A stretch of DNA of 64,000 bases from NCBI RefSeq assembly GCF_018863395.1, contig NZ_JAHKRR010000003.1, positions 310,001 to 374,000 on the forward strand, in the 5' to 3' direction. The DNA comes from Sinomicrobium weinanense (GTDB lineage Bacteria; Bacteroidota; Bacteroidia; Flavobacteriales; Flavobacteriaceae). The translations under genes were made by a program, and so were the position numbers. Below the pieces are notes generated by a model. That model did not search any database. It saw only the letters and a list, made by a program, of their open reading frames with translations, and was not told the origin of the DNA. Shown here piece by piece: positions 42,401-50,295 of this stretch. Position 1 is the first letter of the stretch. The number at the start of each line of letters is the position of its first letter.

Positions 42401-43592
42401 TCAATACCCCAAGCGAATATATATCAGACGAACGAGAAGCATCACCTACGGTTAATTCTAAGGGATGGTAGGCAGAGGCATTCATCTCGTTAATAGTTGC
42501 CATTACCGTATAGCCCTGCTCATTGTGGTCGGTAAAATAAGATTTCCCGAAATTCCCTAAATACGCATATCCGCTGCTCATGTAGATATTGTCGGGATTG
42601 ATGTCTCTATGATATATATTCTCTTTATGAGCCTCTTTTAGGGCAGCCATTACATTTCGAAGGATACCTATCTTCTCCTGAAAAGTGTAGGTTTTGGAGC
42701 GAGCTTCCGCACGTAGCGAGTTTTCATCTAAAAAATCTGAAATCTCATAAAACAGATGGTTTTCTTCATCTATTTTAAACTCTACATTTAGAATGAATGG
42801 TTTGGCCTTGATTTTATGCAGCGCCTTGTATTGGTTTTTGATGGCCTCTTCTCGTTTGCGAAGTTCTTCAGGTGATAAACCTGATACCTGTAATGAAAAT
42901 TCTTTTACCCTTTTACGAATGGAAGAGGTAACGCCTTTTGGTTTTACCAGGTATTCTGTGAAATTAGGTTCTTGTAATAATACTTCGATAATTTCAAAGC
43001 CTTCTATTTCGCGTTTTTCATCCGGAGCCTTTTTACCTTGATTCCCGATCAAAAATTCCACAATATCATGTTGAATGTCGGCAATGTCATTATTTAGTTT
43101 TCCTATCTGGTTCGGATCTGTAAGATACTCAATAAGTTTTTTGTTGAGTTGAAAAGTGAGTTTACCTGCTTCCTGCCAAAACAGAGGTTCAAAGGAATTT
43201 GCATAGGAGAGAGTAACCATATTTTGAATCCATGCTTTGCCCCATGAATATTCTTTTTCTTTGAGTTTGGAAGCAAGAATGGCTGTTTTTTGGCGACCTG
43301 TTTTTAAAGGGTTGGGTTTTTGGCGATCATTTAAGTACCAGTAATTATCATCTCCTTCAATACGTCCTTTCCAATCTTTGTTTTCTATATTGTAAATGGC
43401 ATGCGGAGCCACCACAATAAGGTCGTATTCCCAGTATTGGGTACGGTTGTTACGTGGGTTGGTAGAAGCAATTTCTACATTGGGCACTAAGTAATAACTA
43501 TCCGGAAGGTTTACCTCTAAATAATCTAGCAAACGCTTTTCTCCGACATTCACGACCGATTCAAAATAGGGTGGTTTAATTATTTTTGCCAT
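39447..43592 (-). CDS. NERD-kinase-kinase-P-loop fusion protein (MAD6-like)
   Basis: A 1381-aa multidomain protein. Residues 10-130 form a NERD nuclease-like domain (D57 and E70-N-K72, in EYDLIVV and NIENKDWKG). A first kinase domain (about 260-465) has HRDINPDN near 329 but GNFG instead of DFG and no glycine loop, so it is probably a pseudokinase. A second kinase (about 500-770) is complete: GKGGYSKV, FTMKLF, HRDIKPQN near 622, DFN. Then comes a P-loop NTPase (GNAGDGKT near 838) and a long C-terminal part with a CEGC/C cluster. It overlaps the specificity gene by 13 bp. It is probably the sensor/effector hub of the operon. Confidence 0.85.
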   Translation of the reverse strand: MAKIIKPPYFESVVNVGEKRLLDYLEVNLPDSYYLVPNVEIASTNPRNNRTQYWEYDLIVVAPHAIYNIENKDWKGRIEGDDNYWYLNDRQKPNPLKTGRQKTAILASKLKEKEYSWGKAWIQNMVTLSYANSFEPLFWQEAGKLTFQLNKKLIEYLTDPNQIGKLNNDIADIQHDIVEFLIGNQGKKAPDEKREIEGFEIIEVLLQEPNFTEYLVKPKGVTSSIRKRVKEFSLQVSGLSPEELRKREEAIKNQYKALHKIKAKPFILNVEFKIDEENHLFYEISDFLDENSLRAEARSKTYTFQEKIGILRNVMAALKEAHKENIYHRDINPDNIYMSSGYAYLGNFGKSYFTDHNEQGYTVMATINEMNASAYHPLELTVGDASRSSDIYSLGVLIYWLFTGEEPFKTPFELDKLGGQIPEDILPSHINKALPKWLDQLCLKTVLTDELKRIDNIEELENFINEAIKESQTEPQPTKTTTSKAPQQKEAHDLDEGDRVGAYVIHEILGKGGYSKVFKVKHSLQDRYFTMKLFHESVNAQSVIDEYSALKDLNHQNIVKFVWNDIASTGQFFTVMEYLDGENLSMYTRTDARLPIYRIYQVAKDILEALVSMQNMPKPILHRDIKPQNIIWDNQERFVLIDFNVASFAEDNKDFVGTNPYLAPDLITGNYKVNWDKSADTFALGITLYELICKQYPWAPGKLPLISKAPVAPKSIEDRLSASFEAFLLKAIDPRGVNRFKNALEMLDALLKIGEEGILESKKEKAEPTVEIEKQDDFVKYINSLYSQSKHGNSGTRANFDTNVYNELTYTPTKLDNHLIPAILDGQFKLLIITGNAGDGKTAFIRKIEEDKNISQLERFGHKNGARFKINGVAFESNYDGSQDENERANNEVLESFFQPFEDIENYNNAKEGRIIAINEGRLVEFLKITEKHKTLHDHIENYFYNEGHHELPGGLMIINLNLRSVTAQTDNEPSLFRQQVKALTQKKFWSKCEGCSLVNQCFIKYNVDSFNDTATGEEVITRMEWLMRTASLKRELHITMRDLRSFIAYTLTRDHDCKDIEGLFQQNQNTPEHYWQYYYFNITNPLVGDSGNQDRLIKLLRETDIGEVAIPDLDRDLFFGKLQSKHYLEFAERNVTLLDTFNSIERIKPTYEQDDNEIARIKIIQKNFVRHQYFEGKAGLLSIQNGHVKDNGEEETLKLPSYLLRLPYHSVFKFVKVLEEGDTDNHTKASISRAISLNEGCDNPGIDQSYLVLSSTEIRDPFSKSFRLFNLNDFELFVNRTDHLVKYLEYEPDSLTFRHKEQKHIKLIISLDLYEMLYFIQQGFSPSLNDLRGRFVELIIFKNLLENLNYKEVVVTKDNMEFFKISKNEQSRLEIQPMEI

Positions 43593-44932
43593 GATTCAAT
43601 CTCTTTTTCTACCAGGTCGATTGCTTTGAGTTCTTTTCGATGACTTTCAGAGGATTTTTCGATATAACCTTCTATTTTTTCAAATACCCAGTCTAATTTA
43701 TCATTTGGTTTAGGAAACTTAACTTGTAAAAGTCTGTCAGGAGTAATAAAGGGTATCATAGAACCAGTTGCCATTTTTTGTAACAATTTTATACCTGATG
43801 AACTTTTTAGAAATGCAAACAGCCAGTATGAGATTCTTAAATCATCAGTTGAAATTCTAATCACATGGTCAGATAAACATGCTCCATGTAAAATGTCATC
43901 AGCAATGAATACATTACCCAAAATACCTCCATCTGTCGTTCCTGATTTATATAGAAGTAATGTTCCTTTTTCCACCTTATAATCATTGATATTCTTAACT
44001 CCTCTAGGAGAAAGCCAACGATAATATTTCTTAATAAACTTAGTGAGTTCAGCTCCAGTTAAAAATGGATGCCCATTGTTTTTTGAAAGATATATGTGCT
44101 TAAATAATGGAGGAGCAAAACATTTTGTTGCTACACTACCAATAGTCATTTGTTCTTGGAAACTACTTTCAATTTTATCACATTCCAAGTTATTATTGTA
44201 TGATGCCCAGCTAAAACTTAAATCAGATACTTTTTTGGAGAATACTTTAGTAAAACCTTCAACCTTATATTCTTTCTCAAAATAACTTGTAGCCTCCCTC
44301 AACAACTTATTCGCTTCCACACGAAGATTTGAAGCCTCTACAATAAGGTTGTGTATTTCTTGTTGTTTAGATTCGGGGAGAATGGGGATTGGTAAGTTTT
44401 CAATGTGATGTGGTTCGATGTGTTGAATTACGGCCCCATAAGTACCTTGTGTTAGTAATGCATATCCATACTTTGAGGACAAGTAAGAATAAATATAGCC
44501 AGAAGGTAATTGTCCGTTTGGCACAACTCTTAAAATATGTTGTGAAGCTGTTTTGTTTACAAAGTCTGCGTTAGCATAAACAGTATTTCCAATTGTTCCA
44601 GAACATGAAATTAATGTCCATCCTTCCTTAATCCATAACGATTCAACATTTTTGGATAGTTTCTTGGAAATATACTTAAGACCATCGAAACTAGACTTTA
44701 GCATATCAGAACTCCCCATAAAAGGTATCCCCAATTCTTCATTGCTTACATAGTATCTTTTAAACCTAATCCCATTAAACAATTCAGATGTTACTTGATT
44801 TAAACTTTTATATCCTAAAGGAGCGTTTTTAATCAATTTATTGTATACTCGCCCCTCACTCATGTGGAACGAGGAGTCTAACCTACATCCACCTTCGATA
44901 AGCCAGCTATATTTTGCATTTCCTACTTTCAT
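43580..44932 (-). CDS. Type I-like specificity subunit (HsdS/MAD5-like)
   Basis: A 450-aa DNA specificity protein with two target-recognition halves. Each half ends in a helical spacer: LPIPILPESKQQEIHNLIVEA in the middle and KFPKPNDKLDWVFEKIEGYI near the end. QHILRVVPNGQLPSGYIYSYL and DHVIRISTDDLRISYWLF mark the TRD cores. It overlaps the methylase stop by 4 bp. With the methylase it would define the modified sequence. No HsdR translocase gene exists in the island. Confidence 0.88.
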   Translation of the reverse strand: MKVGNAKYSWLIEGGCRLDSSFHMSEGRVYNKLIKNAPLGYKSLNQVTSELFNGIRFKRYYVSNEELGIPFMGSSDMLKSSFDGLKYISKKLSKNVESLWIKEGWTLISCSGTIGNTVYANADFVNKTASQHILRVVPNGQLPSGYIYSYLSSKYGYALLTQGTYGAVIQHIEPHHIENLPIPILPESKQQEIHNLIVEASNLRVEANKLLREATSYFEKEYKVEGFTKVFSKKVSDLSFSWASYNNNLECDKIESSFQEQMTIGSVATKCFAPPLFKHIYLSKNNGHPFLTGAELTKFIKKYYRWLSPRGVKNINDYKVEKGTLLLYKSGTTDGGILGNVFIADDILHGACLSDHVIRISTDDLRISYWLFAFLKSSSGIKLLQKMATGSMIPFITPDRLLQVKFPKPNDKLDWVFEKIEGYIEKSSESHRKELKAIDLVEKEIESWQK

Positions 44933-46971
44933 AGCTTTTCACCCTTTACAAACTGAAAATAAGCTTTTGTGATTTTTGGAAGGTCATCATCCAATTGCTT
45001 TAACTTTTCTCTTCTTGTTTTCACCTCTTTTGAACCATCCTTTTTGTAGTTGATATATTTTGTTTCAACATCAAAAAGTAATTCCGCACCGTCTTCATCA
45101 CGCAAGTAAATCGGGTTTCCTCTTCGGTCTTTACCAAGTTTTTCAGCAATAGCCATAAATACATCGTAATCTTCGGTACTGTCTTGGGCTAGTTGGTGTT
45201 CTTCTTCGGTTTTCTTCTGTAAAAACAACAGAGAGGCTTGTACACCTACTTGTGGCAAGAAGGCTTCCACGGCTAAGTCTACCGAAGCAAGTATTTTAAA
45301 CTTGTCTAAAATCCATTCTCTTACAGGGAGGGTATTGGGATTGCCAAGTATTCCATCGGGCAATACTATCGCCATTTTACCTCCGGGCTTTAAAAAATTG
45401 TAACATGCTTCAATAAACAGTACCTCGGGTGCATCGCTATATTCTCCCAGTTTGTAGCGCAAAGTTCCATCTGAGTGATAAATAATTTCTTTGTCTACTT
45501 TTACTTTAGCTCCGAAAGGGGGATTGGTAAATACTATGTCAAACTTCCCAATGACGTTACTGGTATAAGTATTTTCTAAGTCTTTCATCTCTCGCAGACT
45601 TTTATTAATGGAAGCATTGATTTTTTCAATTTCTTCCAGATGCTCCCATTTAGGATAGGCCAAAGAATTTACATGAAATATGTTGGCATGTCCATCTCCT
45701 GCCATTACCATGTTCATACGGGCAGCTTTTTTAAGATCGGGATCAAAGTCAAAACCAAAGATACTTCGTTCAGCATAGTGCCTTACTCGTTCATTAACTT
45801 CAAAAGAGTTGAACTTTTCTGCCAAAAGCGGTCCGTCTAAATCAGGATAAAGTTTCTGTGCTATTTGCTTACGCACATGGTCTAACACCATTACCAAGAA
45901 ACCTCCCGAACCGCAAGCCGGGTCCAGCACCCGGTAATTTTCGTTTGGGTTAAGCATTTCTACCATAGCTTTTATGATATTTCTTGGTGTGAAAAACTGT
46001 CCGGCTTCTTGCTTGAGGGTATTACTTACAATGGTTTCATAGGCCATTCCCTTCACGTCCACGGAGGCATCAAGGAATGAGTATTTGGCTAATTCACCTG
46101 CAATAAAGGCTAATCCTTTATCAGTAAGGCCAATGGCTTCATTACCGTCAAAAACCTCAGAAAAAACTGAATCTGATTTTAGCTCTTCAAACAAACCTTT
46201 AATTCTGTCTGCAACAGCTTTTCTTCCATCTTCGGTGTTTTGCTCTTTTACACCCACCCAAAACTTTCTACGATAGCTTTCTCCTTTTTCAGCACATATA
46301 AATCTTCGCTTTTCATCGTAGAGCTTACAGAAGATAAGATTGAGCAACTGCCAAAAGGCATCTTTTTTTCGACCTTCATTCCCATAGATATAATCATGCG
46401 AACGCTTAAATACTTTGATTAATGAATCATTGGCAGGTTTTCTACTGCTAGAACGGTCCGCACGATCAAGATCGTCCAAAGTTTCACCTTCGCCGGGAAA
46501 ATCGGATAAGTCCACAAATTCGTAATCATAACCCAGTGCGTCTTCTTCTTTTTGAAGAAAATGATAGCTAGAGCCGTTTGCCCATAATCCAAACTCACAA
46601 CTCTCTACAGCTCCCATGGCATTTTCAAGGGTGGCCGCCAGTCCTTTCTTCTTGTCGGTTTCTTTTATTTTATCGTCCTGAACAATACAGATACGGATGA
46701 TGTGTTTCTGTTCGTGAGGTTTACCTTTCTCGAAAACAGCTAACTCTATTTTTTGTTTTTTAGTTCTACTGGTATCAGGATCCGTATATTCAATTTTGAA
46801 ATCCCTTTCCATATCGTCCAAGTCAAAACCATATTCTTCATTGAGCATAATGATTACGGACTGAAGGTTGGATTCCTGGGCTTTTATCTTTTTTACTTCA
46901 CCTGTAAGGGTACATATTAGTTGGTTGTCTTCTAAAACTATTTCGTTCAGGTTTTTTGTTTGAGTTAGCAT
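44929..46971 (-). CDS. N6-adenine DNA methylase (HsdM/MAD2-like)
   Basis: A 680-aa type I-like adenine methyltransferase. The SAM motif DPACGSGGFLV is near residue 349 and the catalytic NPPFG near 482. The first 150 residues resemble the N-terminal domain of type I restriction subunits (IELAVFEKGKPHEQK), and a helical HsdM N-domain precedes the catalytic part. It begins 4 bp after the nucleotidyltransferase gene. The modification would mark host DNA as self. Longer than ordinary HsdM (about 500 aa) because of the extra N-terminal domain. Confidence 0.93.
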   Translation of the reverse strand: MLTQTKNLNEIVLEDNQLICTLTGEVKKIKAQESNLQSVIIMLNEEYGFDLDDMERDFKIEYTDPDTSRTKKQKIELAVFEKGKPHEQKHIIRICIVQDDKIKETDKKKGLAATLENAMGAVESCEFGLWANGSSYHFLQKEEDALGYDYEFVDLSDFPGEGETLDDLDRADRSSSRKPANDSLIKVFKRSHDYIYGNEGRKKDAFWQLLNLIFCKLYDEKRRFICAEKGESYRRKFWVGVKEQNTEDGRKAVADRIKGLFEELKSDSVFSEVFDGNEAIGLTDKGLAFIAGELAKYSFLDASVDVKGMAYETIVSNTLKQEAGQFFTPRNIIKAMVEMLNPNENYRVLDPACGSGGFLVMVLDHVRKQIAQKLYPDLDGPLLAEKFNSFEVNERVRHYAERSIFGFDFDPDLKKAARMNMVMAGDGHANIFHVNSLAYPKWEHLEEIEKINASINKSLREMKDLENTYTSNVIGKFDIVFTNPPFGAKVKVDKEIIYHSDGTLRYKLGEYSDAPEVLFIEACYNFLKPGGKMAIVLPDGILGNPNTLPVREWILDKFKILASVDLAVEAFLPQVGVQASLLFLQKKTEEEHQLAQDSTEDYDVFMAIAEKLGKDRRGNPIYLRDEDGAELLFDVETKYINYKKDGSKEVKTRREKLKQLDDDLPKITKAYFQFVKGEKL

Positions 46972-46975
46972 TTTG

Positions 46976-47818
46976 TTACGTGGTTAGTTGAACGGTTATA
47001 TTTTTTAAGCTTTTTAAAACCTCATCGTAGTTCATAAGCTTATGAGTTTCTAATATTTGGTTTACAAGGATGCTTTCCTCCTTTTTATCTATTTGATCTA
47101 TTAGGATTTGATTAATACATGTTTTGGTCTCCGTATGATTTTTCAATATCTGATTCAAATCAATCCCCAGTAATGTGGCTCCTCCCTTTAGTATGGTATG
47201 ATCTTCGGTATATATTTCTTCAAAATATTCTAAGGATCTGTCTCTGTATATTTCCAGATAGTTATTAAGTATAAAACCAATATCGTCTGCGTCTTTGTTA
47301 GTTTTATGGTACCGGTCTTTCCAGGCAACAATTTTTAACAGAAAAACACCCGACAAGGATGCTACTTGTATATCTATTTCATTATCTATCCCCACTTTTA
47401 AAGATGTTTCATCTACGGCAGAAAATCCTAAAACAGACATAGCAAATTCCTCATCAGGCGGCCAAAATATTTTACTGTCTTCTTTCATTATCTCTCCAAA
47501 TGGAACAATATCTACCTGAAAAGAATCGAGATAGAAAAAACGTTGCTTTTGATTAGGATCTTTAGAAAAATTTGGAAGTTTTTCTATTTCTTTTTCTACA
47601 AAGTCATACCGACTCCATTCGTTTATGGTTATAGCAATATCCAGATCATGAGTTAAACGACCAGAACTTTCATTATGAATTTCCATAACTATGTCTCTTG
47701 CAGTTGCACCAATTACAAAGAAGCGTATTCCTTTATCACTAAAAAATCTTGTTAATTCTTTGAGAATAGGTTTAAGTAATGGATGATTAAAATTGTCACT
47801 TGATATTTTGTAGCTCAT
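46976..47818 (-). CDS. AbiEii-like nucleotidyltransferase
   Basis: A 280-aa protein of the nucleotidyltransferase fold. The ATG at 47818 replaces an upstream TTG. The active-site signature is VIGATARDIV followed by THDLDIAI, with a third acidic residue in FQVDIVPFG. The later LLKIVAWKDRYHKTNKDADDIGFIL fits AbiEii-type toxins, which block growth by nucleotidylating tRNA or other targets. The upstream gene overlaps it by 23 bp and looks like the cognate AbiEi. The pair heads the defence operon rather than standing alone. Confidence 0.82.
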   Translation of the reverse strand: MSYKISSDNFNHPLLKPILKELTRFFSDKGIRFFVIGATARDIVMEIHNESSGRLTHDLDIAITINEWSRYDFVEKEIEKLPNFSKDPNQKQRFFYLDSFQVDIVPFGEIMKEDSKIFWPPDEEFAMSVLGFSAVDETSLKVGIDNEIDIQVASLSGVFLLKIVAWKDRYHKTNKDADDIGFILNNYLEIYRDRSLEYFEEIYTEDHTILKGGATLLGIDLNQILKNHTETKTCINQILIDQIDKKEESILVNQILETHKLMNYDEVLKSLKNITVQLTT

Positions 47819-48815
47819 TATCAAATATCTGATTAGCTATTTCTATGTTTCTGCCATATCCACTATTAATCAAATCTGTATAAATTAATAATACTGGCAC
47901 AATATTTTCCTCACTATTACTGTTCTTCCAGAATTTATTCAACACTTCTACATTTCCATTTTTATCAGGCACTAGTTTTAGTGATTTTGCTATCTCCGGA
48001 AGTTCATTATTACTATAAATTGTATAATTTTCAGGTCTTAGGTTTTTACTAAGTATGGCTCCTCCTGGTTCGCCACCCCATAAAATTTCTCCATTAAATT
48101 GGGTTAAGTCTATGTTTTTCCAATTTTTTGAAGATTCATTATCAATAAATTTCATTTTATTTCTCAAAATACGTGGTCTTAATACAGTAGAATACTCAAC
48201 TAACCACCTTTCAAGAAGATCTTTTTTATTTTTTAGAACTCTTTTTTCTTTTGTTCTAAGCAAATAGTTAAGCTCCTCAAGCTCAGACATCACATTGCTA
48301 ACAGAACCAATAGAAACATCAACACAATATGCTATTTCTCTATAAGAATGTTGTAAGTTAATCGGGTTACTCAACAGATGAAATATGATCTTTATTCCTG
48401 CTTCCTGAAATGCTCGTGATTGGTTGGTTTTATGTCTTACTCTTCTTTTTTGCCCCTCAATATAAATTATCAAATCATTATTTTTAATAAATGTGTTCCC
48501 TGCCACATCTATATAATTAAATGCTCTATTTTTCAATTCATTAGCAGCATTTTTAGATATATAATCTGAAATTAAAACTATTGGCCTATTACTGCTTTTT
48601 TTTAATTCTTCCAATTGAGACAACACCAACCCTTGATTCGAAGTTCGCATAGAAGCCTTTGCTTCAACAATAAATTGTATATCTCCAATACTTAATATTG
48701 CGTCATATCTACCTCTGGAACTTTCAATATCAATAGGAATATTGATTAATTTTTCCAGGTTAGACACTGCTTCATATATAAAATCATTATTTCGATACAT
48801 TATTTTTTTGTTCAT
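47796..48815 (-). CDS. AbiEi-like antitoxin/regulator with endonuclease-fold N-terminus
   Basis: About 339 aa from the ATG at 48815; an ATG at 48800 is equally possible, and the ATG at 48845 lies at or before the predicted transcription start. The N-terminal part has the pattern RGRYDAILSIGDIQFIVEAK, a PD-(D/E)xK-like core. A winged helix follows (SYREIAYCVDVSIGSVSNVM), then the AbiEi C-terminal part with WGGEPGGAIL. AbiEi proteins repress their own promoter through inverted repeats; such repeats lie at the predicted start site. It overlaps the nucleotidyltransferase gene and is first in the operon. Confidence 0.8.
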   Translation of the reverse strand: MNKKIMYRNNDFIYEAVSNLEKLINIPIDIESSRGRYDAILSIGDIQFIVEAKASMRTSNQGLVLSQLEELKKSSNRPIVLISDYISKNAANELKNRAFNYIDVAGNTFIKNNDLIIYIEGQKRRVRHKTNQSRAFQEAGIKIIFHLLSNPINLQHSYREIAYCVDVSIGSVSNVMSELEELNYLLRTKEKRVLKNKKDLLERWLVEYSTVLRPRILRNKMKFIDNESSKNWKNIDLTQFNGEILWGGEPGGAILSKNLRPENYTIYSNNELPEIAKSLKLVPDKNGNVEVLNKFWKNSNSEENIVPVLLIYTDLINSGYGRNIEIANQIFDNELQNIK

Positions 48816-48825
48816 TTTTTTTATT

Positions 48826-48844
48826 TGTTCAGTGACAATGAACA
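48826..48844. promoter_or_regulatory. Inverted-repeat operator TGTTCA-N7-TGAACA
   Basis: A perfect 6-7-6 inverted repeat at the predicted transcription start of the defence operon. More half-sites of GTTCA/TGAAC lie at 48810, 48856, 48906 and 48933. The arrangement fits cooperative autorepression by the AbiEi-like protein. Confidence 0.6.
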
Positions 48845-48846
48845 TT

Positions 48847-48878
48847 CAAATTTATTGAACAAAAATTTGATAAACAAA
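48847..48878 (-). promoter_or_regulatory. Promoter of the eight-gene defence operon
   Basis: On the minus strand TTTG (48875-48878), a 20-nt spacer and TAAATTTG (48847-48854) match the Bacteroidota consensus exactly. Transcription would start near 48840, so translation must begin at 48815 or 48800. No other promoter of this quality was noticed inside the operon. Confidence 0.7.
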
Positions 48879-49012
48879 TTTACCGAGTTAAATTTCTCAA
48901 CTTTATGAACATATTCATTATTTCCTGTAACAGTTCATTATTTTGTATCTCAAACTTTGCTCCACCAATGTAAATTCATTCTCAAAATAAATTTTACGGC
49001 TTTCCGTAATGC

Positions 49013-49050
49013 CAAAAAAAACCCGGCCTCCGTAAAAAACAGAAGCCGGG
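49013..49050 (-). terminator. Leftward terminator before the defence operon
   Basis: CCCGGC...GCCGGG arms (49022-49027, 49045-49050), extended inward by TC/GA, with eight T residues on the minus strand. It ends the transcript of the two small genes at 49083-49587 and insulates the defence promoter. Confidence 0.85.
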
Positions 49051-49082
49051 AAGCGGTCCACAGAAAACCTAAAAAGAGAAGA

Positions 49083-49226
49083 TCAACAAATAAAGATGAT
49101 AACCAGGACGGTCACCACTAAAGCACCTGCTATCATACCAAACAAGAAGCAGGTAAAAGGCAATCGAAGCCAATCCGTTGCCTTTAGGTTTTTGAGATTG
49201 TCGTTATGGTCAGGAGAGATCGGCAT
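49083..49226 (-). CDS. 47-aa single-span membrane protein
   Basis: A short leftward frame, ATG at 49226, stop TGA at 49083. It has a polar start (MPISPDHNDNLKNLKATDWL) and then a strong membrane span (FGMIAGALVVTVLVIIFI). Its start overlaps the end of the preceding 125-aa gene by 17 bp, and a strong terminator follows 33 bp after its stop. That arrangement supports a real, translationally coupled gene. Function unknown. Confidence 0.65.
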   Translation of the reverse strand: MPISPDHNDNLKNLKATDWLRLPFTCFLFGMIAGALVVTVLVIIFIC

Positions 49227-49587
49227 CACTATTTTTATCTCCGTTTTTTCTTTTTTGCTCCGCTTTTTCTTTCATATAGATAAAAGCGCAGTGAGTTTCA
49301 TTTAAAAACATACTTTCGGAAACGGGCAACATCCGAAGTGTTAACCGGAGTATATTGTTGATACTGTTATTCATATCGTCCTCCATAAGTTCTCCGGAAG
49401 TAGCTTCTTTCTCTGTGGCAATAATGCAAAGGTTAAGCAGGTCGGCAATTGTACACGTCAGATCGACATACCCGGACAAATAAATTTTCATTTCGAAATC
49501 ATCTGTTTCAGCATTATACTTTAACGTGTTAAAATGTTTATAAGCTCTCTCTTGCAGCTTGTCGAATACTTTGGTTTTCCATTCCAT
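49210..49587 (-). CDS. Hypothetical protein, 125 aa
   Basis: No family is recognised. It is a mostly helical acidic protein (MEWKTKVFDKLQERAYKHFN; LTCTIADLLNLCIIATEKEA) with a charged Lys/Glu/Asp tail. It overlaps the 47-aa membrane protein gene downstream. It lies on the mobilization side of the island, not in the defence operon, and may be part of the element's backbone. Confidence 0.6.
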   Translation of the reverse strand: MEWKTKVFDKLQERAYKHFNTLKYNAETDDFEMKIYLSGYVDLTCTIADLLNLCIIATEKEATSGELMEDDMNNSINNILRLTLRMLPVSESMFLNETHCAFIYMKEKAEQKRKNGDKNSDADLS

Positions 49588-49744
49588 AATATTTATCTAT
49601 GTTTAGTGATTATTCCTTTTCTGATTGACCAGGTGTATTTTTGAATTCGGGGCAAACCACGAGTTGTTTTTCTTCCAAACTCGTGGCTTACACTTTAATA
49701 TTACCGAATCCCCGGGCGTGAGCTTTTGGGGTTATAGTTAAGGA

Positions 49745-50059
49745 TCATTTATTTATCAGTCGGGCTACCTTCGATTCCGGGACAAACGCTTTTACCTTTT
49801 CCCGGAATGCCATACGCTCCCATACCGTACAACCATCTTGGGAGCATACTTTTTCAAAATCGTCGAGACGAGATATTATAAATGAAGTTATATCATCGGG
49901 GACATTTACTGCTTTGATCTTATTACGCCTTCTATTCATCCTTAGTAGCAAATACTTAGCATTAGCATAGTCTTTGGAGAAAATAGCCCATTCGAAGTAT
50001 CTTATAATGGCGATAGGTTCCTGGCTATCTATTAGTTTTTTGATCTCTATACTCTTCAT
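49745..50059 (-). CDS. Hypothetical protein, 104 aa
   Basis: The ATG at 50059 (MKSIEIKKLIDSQEPIAIIR) is preferred to a longer frame whose extra 40 residues look non-coding. The protein is helical and basic, with RMNRRRNKIKAVNVPDD in the middle. I do not recognise it. The upstream region 50060-50290 shows no gene. Confidence 0.55.
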   Translation of the reverse strand: MKSIEIKKLIDSQEPIAIIRYFEWAIFSKDYANAKYLLLRMNRRRNKIKAVNVPDDITSFIISRLDDFEKVCSQDGCTVWERMAFREKVKAFVPESKVARLINK

Positions 50060-50295
50060 TGGCAAGTATTTTAGGTTAATGAAAAGGTGTAGAGGTAGTA
50101 GATGAATAAGGGAAGTATTTAAAAGAAAGGAAAAGGCGTCCCTCTTCCTTTCCATACTACCCCACATAACAGGACACATGGCCCCGTTATTCTGTAATTG
50201 GCGAAAACTCCAAAAGATTTTTTATAGATAGCTTTACTTTAGAGAAGAAGAGTTACAAAAAATAGGCGTGGAACTCAACTTACCACATCAGGGGT

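Noticed and set aside
32493-46971. Ordinary type I restriction-modification system
   Set aside because: Methylase and specificity genes are present, but there is no HsdR helicase-nuclease; instead kinase, HerA-like ATPase and phosphatase genes share the operon.
32493-48815. BREX or DISARM
   Set aside because: No PglZ, BrxC-like or BrxL protein and no DrmA/DrmB pair is visible; the kinase fusion and AbiE pair do not belong to those systems.
49096-49305. Rightward 69-aa open frame
   Set aside because: It is antisense to the 47-aa membrane protein gene, which has coupling and terminator support.
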